A stretch of 5,243 nt of DNA from Candidatus Microgenomates bacterium (GTDB lineage: Bacteria; Patescibacteriota; Microgenomatia; Levybacterales; JACOYD01). This document shows, one piece after another, positions 4,171-5,243 of the stretch. Positions within the stretch are counted from its first letter, which is position 1. Each line of letters opens with the position of its first letter. The DNA lies in NCBI GenBank assembly GCA_016182055.1, contig JACOYD010000040.1, positions 1,618-6,860 of the forward strand. Direction: 5' to 3'. The position numbers were made by a program, and so were the translations under genes. The notes beneath the pieces were generated by a model. It worked only from the letters and a program-made list of their open reading frames with translations. It had not been told where the DNA came from and searched no databases.

Positions 4171-5001
4171 ATGAGTGAACTTAATCCCGAACAGCTTGAA
4201 GAACCGGAGGAAGTACAGCCGTCTCCGGTTCGGAAATGGACCCGGAGAAAATTTATAAAAGCTGGTGCTATAGCTACAGTAGCTACAGGAATTACAGGAT
4301 CTTCCTTAACATTAGATTTTCTAAAAGGACTCTGGAGATATTTAGAACAATATGGTACGACCCCAGAAAATGTTCAACAAGCAATCAATTTTCTGGAAGA
4401 GGCAGATATCAATTTGCCTCATGACCAACTATATGGTTTTGACTTTCCTTCAACCAAAGAGATGGCTCAAAAGTACAGGGAAGGTCTTAAAAAAACAACC
4501 GGTGATAGTTTAGGTGATTCTAAAAGATGGTTAGCAATAGTTCAAGAAAAACAACCCAATACTTTCACCTGGAGGCTTCTACAATTTACGGGAGCAATCA
4601 AAAAACATGATGATCCAAGCACTAGCAAACCAGAAGAAGGCCAAGAAGGGCCAATATATTTTTACATACCTTCTTCCATGTCAAAGCTTTCGACTCCACG
4701 ACTAGCAAAGATACTTTATCATGAAGGATTTCATTTCTTTTTGCAACCTGGCCATTATCCAGCTACTGATCAGGAAGAGTTTAACAGAGAAATAAAACCC
4801 AATATAGCGGAGATTATATTGGAAAGGGCTTTGGTAAATAGAGGCGATATCAAAAATTCTCTTCAGATAGATATAGACATAGCTTATGATCAAGCTATAA
4901 AAGAAAATAATAGAGATATATTTGAAAAGGAACTTAAAAAACTATATGAGCTTCCAGAAGATTGCTGTACTTATCAACCGCCACAAAATTTAGAAAGATA
5001 G
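4171..5001 (+). CDS. Putative Tat-exported HEXXH zinc metallopeptidase, family unrecognised
   Basis: This 276-residue protein starts with an acidic 20-residue n-region followed by TRRKFIKAG (24-32), close to the twin-arginine consensus S/T-R-R-x-F-L-K, and a weakly hydrophobic stretch AIATVATGITGSSLTLDFL (33-51). No clear AxA cleavage site follows, so it may remain membrane-tethered. Residues 161-200 carry IYFYIPSS and then LAKILYHEGFHFFLQPGH, in which HEGFH (184-188) is a zinc-metallopeptidase HEXXH motif: H184 and H188 would bind zinc and E185 would act as general base. A third ligand could be E214 or E218 in the helix NIAEIILERALV (gluzincin-like) or H195. The spacing H184-H188-H195 does not fit the metzincin pattern. 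A C-terminal CC (265-266) is present. Codon use is AT-rich compared with dprA and ino1, suggesting acquired DNA. The substrate is unknown. The ATG is fixed by the promoter 6 bases upstream. Confidence 0.75.
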   Translation: MSELNPEQLEEPEEVQPSPVRKWTRRKFIKAGAIATVATGITGSSLTLDFLKGLWRYLEQYGTTPENVQQAINFLEEADINLPHDQLYGFDFPSTKEMAQKYREGLKKTTGDSLGDSKRWLAIVQEKQPNTFTWRLLQFTGAIKKHDDPSTSKPEEGQEGPIYFYIPSSMSKLSTPRLAKILYHEGFHFFLQPGHYPATDQEEFNREIKPNIAEIILERALVNRGDIKNSLQIDIDIAYDQAIKENNRDIFEKELKKLYELPEDCCTYQPPQNLER

Positions 5002-5116
5002 AAAAGAAACTCTTTTTCTGACAAACTTCCGGGGAATAAGGATTGAGGGACGGTCCTAAGATAGACTGTTAATAAGCTCCAGACAACACATAGCAAGTTA
5101 TTAGTTAGTAGTTGAA
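5002..5116. other. Gene-free spacer with short palindrome
   Basis: Between the Tat/HEXXH gene and the convergent gene at the right edge I see no gene. An AT hairpin with arms AGAAAAG and CTTTTTCT (5000-5019) lacks a following T tract. TTGAGGGACGGTCC (5043-5056) contains the palindrome GGAC-G-GTCC (5048-5056), reminiscent of REP sequences associated with Y1-type transposases, but alone it is weak evidence. The heptad array (5096-5116) ends the spacer. Confidence 0.45.
5096..5116. repeat. Degenerate heptad array abutting a stop codon
   Basis: Three 7-base units, AGTTATT, AGTTAGT and AGTTGAA, end exactly at the TCA (5117-5119) that is the TGA stop of the minus-strand gene at the right edge. The AGTTA core is shared with the array at 1326-1350, and the 11-mer AGTTATTAGTT (5096-5106) is the inverse of 1291-1301. 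Confidence 0.6.
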
Positions 5117-5243
5117 TCAGGCAAGCTGCGCCCGGTGCCCAAGTATATTTGCCCACGTCAGCGCCTTTTCCGCCCACGCTTCTTTATCGCTTTTGTCCCT
5201 ATCCCTTAAGAGCTCGGCGAATTCCTTCTTAAAACGAATAAGC
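5117..5243 (-). CDS. C-terminal end of an unidentified protein (runs off the right edge)
   Basis: Reading from 5242 leftward gives 41 codons, LIRFKKEFAELLRD, then KSDKEAWAEKALTWANILGHRAQLA, and a TGA at 5117-5119. The composition (alternating Lys/Glu with Ala/Leu/Trp) suggests amphipathic helices and looks like real coding sequence. The upstream part is outside the window, so length, start and family cannot be judged and I do not recognise it. It converges on the Tat/HEXXH gene across a 115-base spacer, and a heptad repeat array directly follows its stop. The apparent use of TGA as stop, if this reading is right, argues against a recoded (TGA = Gly) lineage. Confidence 0.5.
   Translation of the reverse strand, partial: LIRFKKEFAELLRDRDKSDKEAWAEKALTWANILGHRAQLA

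Noticed and set aside
4720..4755. Metzincin-type HEXXHXXGXXH zinc site
   Set aside because: The third histidine is at +11 rather than +10 from the first, and the glycine is not at the required position. HEXXH stands, but the metzincin class does not.
5000..5019. Intrinsic terminator after the Tat/HEXXH gene
   Set aside because: The hairpin is almost purely AT with a bulge and is not followed by a T tract. It is probably chance complementarity.
5048..5056. GGACGGTCC as a transposon end
   Set aside because: A nine-base palindrome alone, with no transposase or second copy in the window, is too weak to call a mobile element.
4974..5177. 67-codon minus-strand frame overlapping the spacer and the right-edge gene
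   Set aside because: It overlaps the better-looking reading that ends at 5117 and the end of the Tat/HEXXH gene. Composition is not protein-like and no promoter is present.

Overview
The window looks like a piece of a small-genome bacterium of the Candidate Phyla Radiation (Patescibacteria), most likely Microgenomates-like. This is inferred from four things: a DUF5678-like/retropepsin-like gene pair (familiar to me from such genomes), short degenerate repeat arrays between and inside genes, a CCCTGAGCGAAGTCGAAGGG-type dispersed repeat, and promoters whose -10 box sits so close to the start codon that most mRNAs should be leaderless. No rRNA, tRNA or marker protein is present, so placement below domain level is tentative.

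Left part (1-3220, minus strand). Three intact housekeeping-type genes lie head to tail: ino1 (inositol-3-phosphate synthase, 3220-2117), a membrane-anchored SurA_N-type chaperone-like protein (2073-1345) and dprA (1270-41). Each has its own start-proximal -10 box, so they are co-directional but probably separately transcribed. All three carry in-frame repeat material: a 21-bp tandem duplication in the NAD loop of Ino1, a 24-bp repeat element flanked by 14-bp direct repeats at the N-terminus of the SurA-like protein, and an octad-type degenerate array plus an 18-bp-period repeat in dprA.

Middle (3221-4170). A divergent intergenic region of about 277 bp holds the ino1 promoter, a nested inverted-repeat block and a plus-strand promoter. 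That promoter drives a 45-codon DUF5678-like gene whose C-terminal part appears frameshifted at a run of seven A. A headless retropepsin-like aspartic protease gene follows (DSGAD motif present, no start codon), then a 29-codon tail of an unrecognised gene. This part looks like a decaying accessory cassette.

Right part (4171-5243). A well-formed AT-rich gene encodes a 276-residue protein with a twin-arginine (Tat-type) signal and an HEGFH zinc-metallopeptidase motif. I do not recognise its family. It is followed by a gene-free stretch with a short palindrome and a heptad array, and then by the C-terminal 41 codons of an unidentified minus-strand gene that runs off the right edge.

Functionally, dprA serves DNA uptake, ino1 serves inositol lipid or solute synthesis, and the SurA-like and Tat/HEXXH proteins would act at or outside the membrane. 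I see no pathway linking them. The most unusual theme is the repeat biology: short-unit degenerate arrays directly after stop codons and tolerated inside conserved genes, combined with leaderless promoter architecture.
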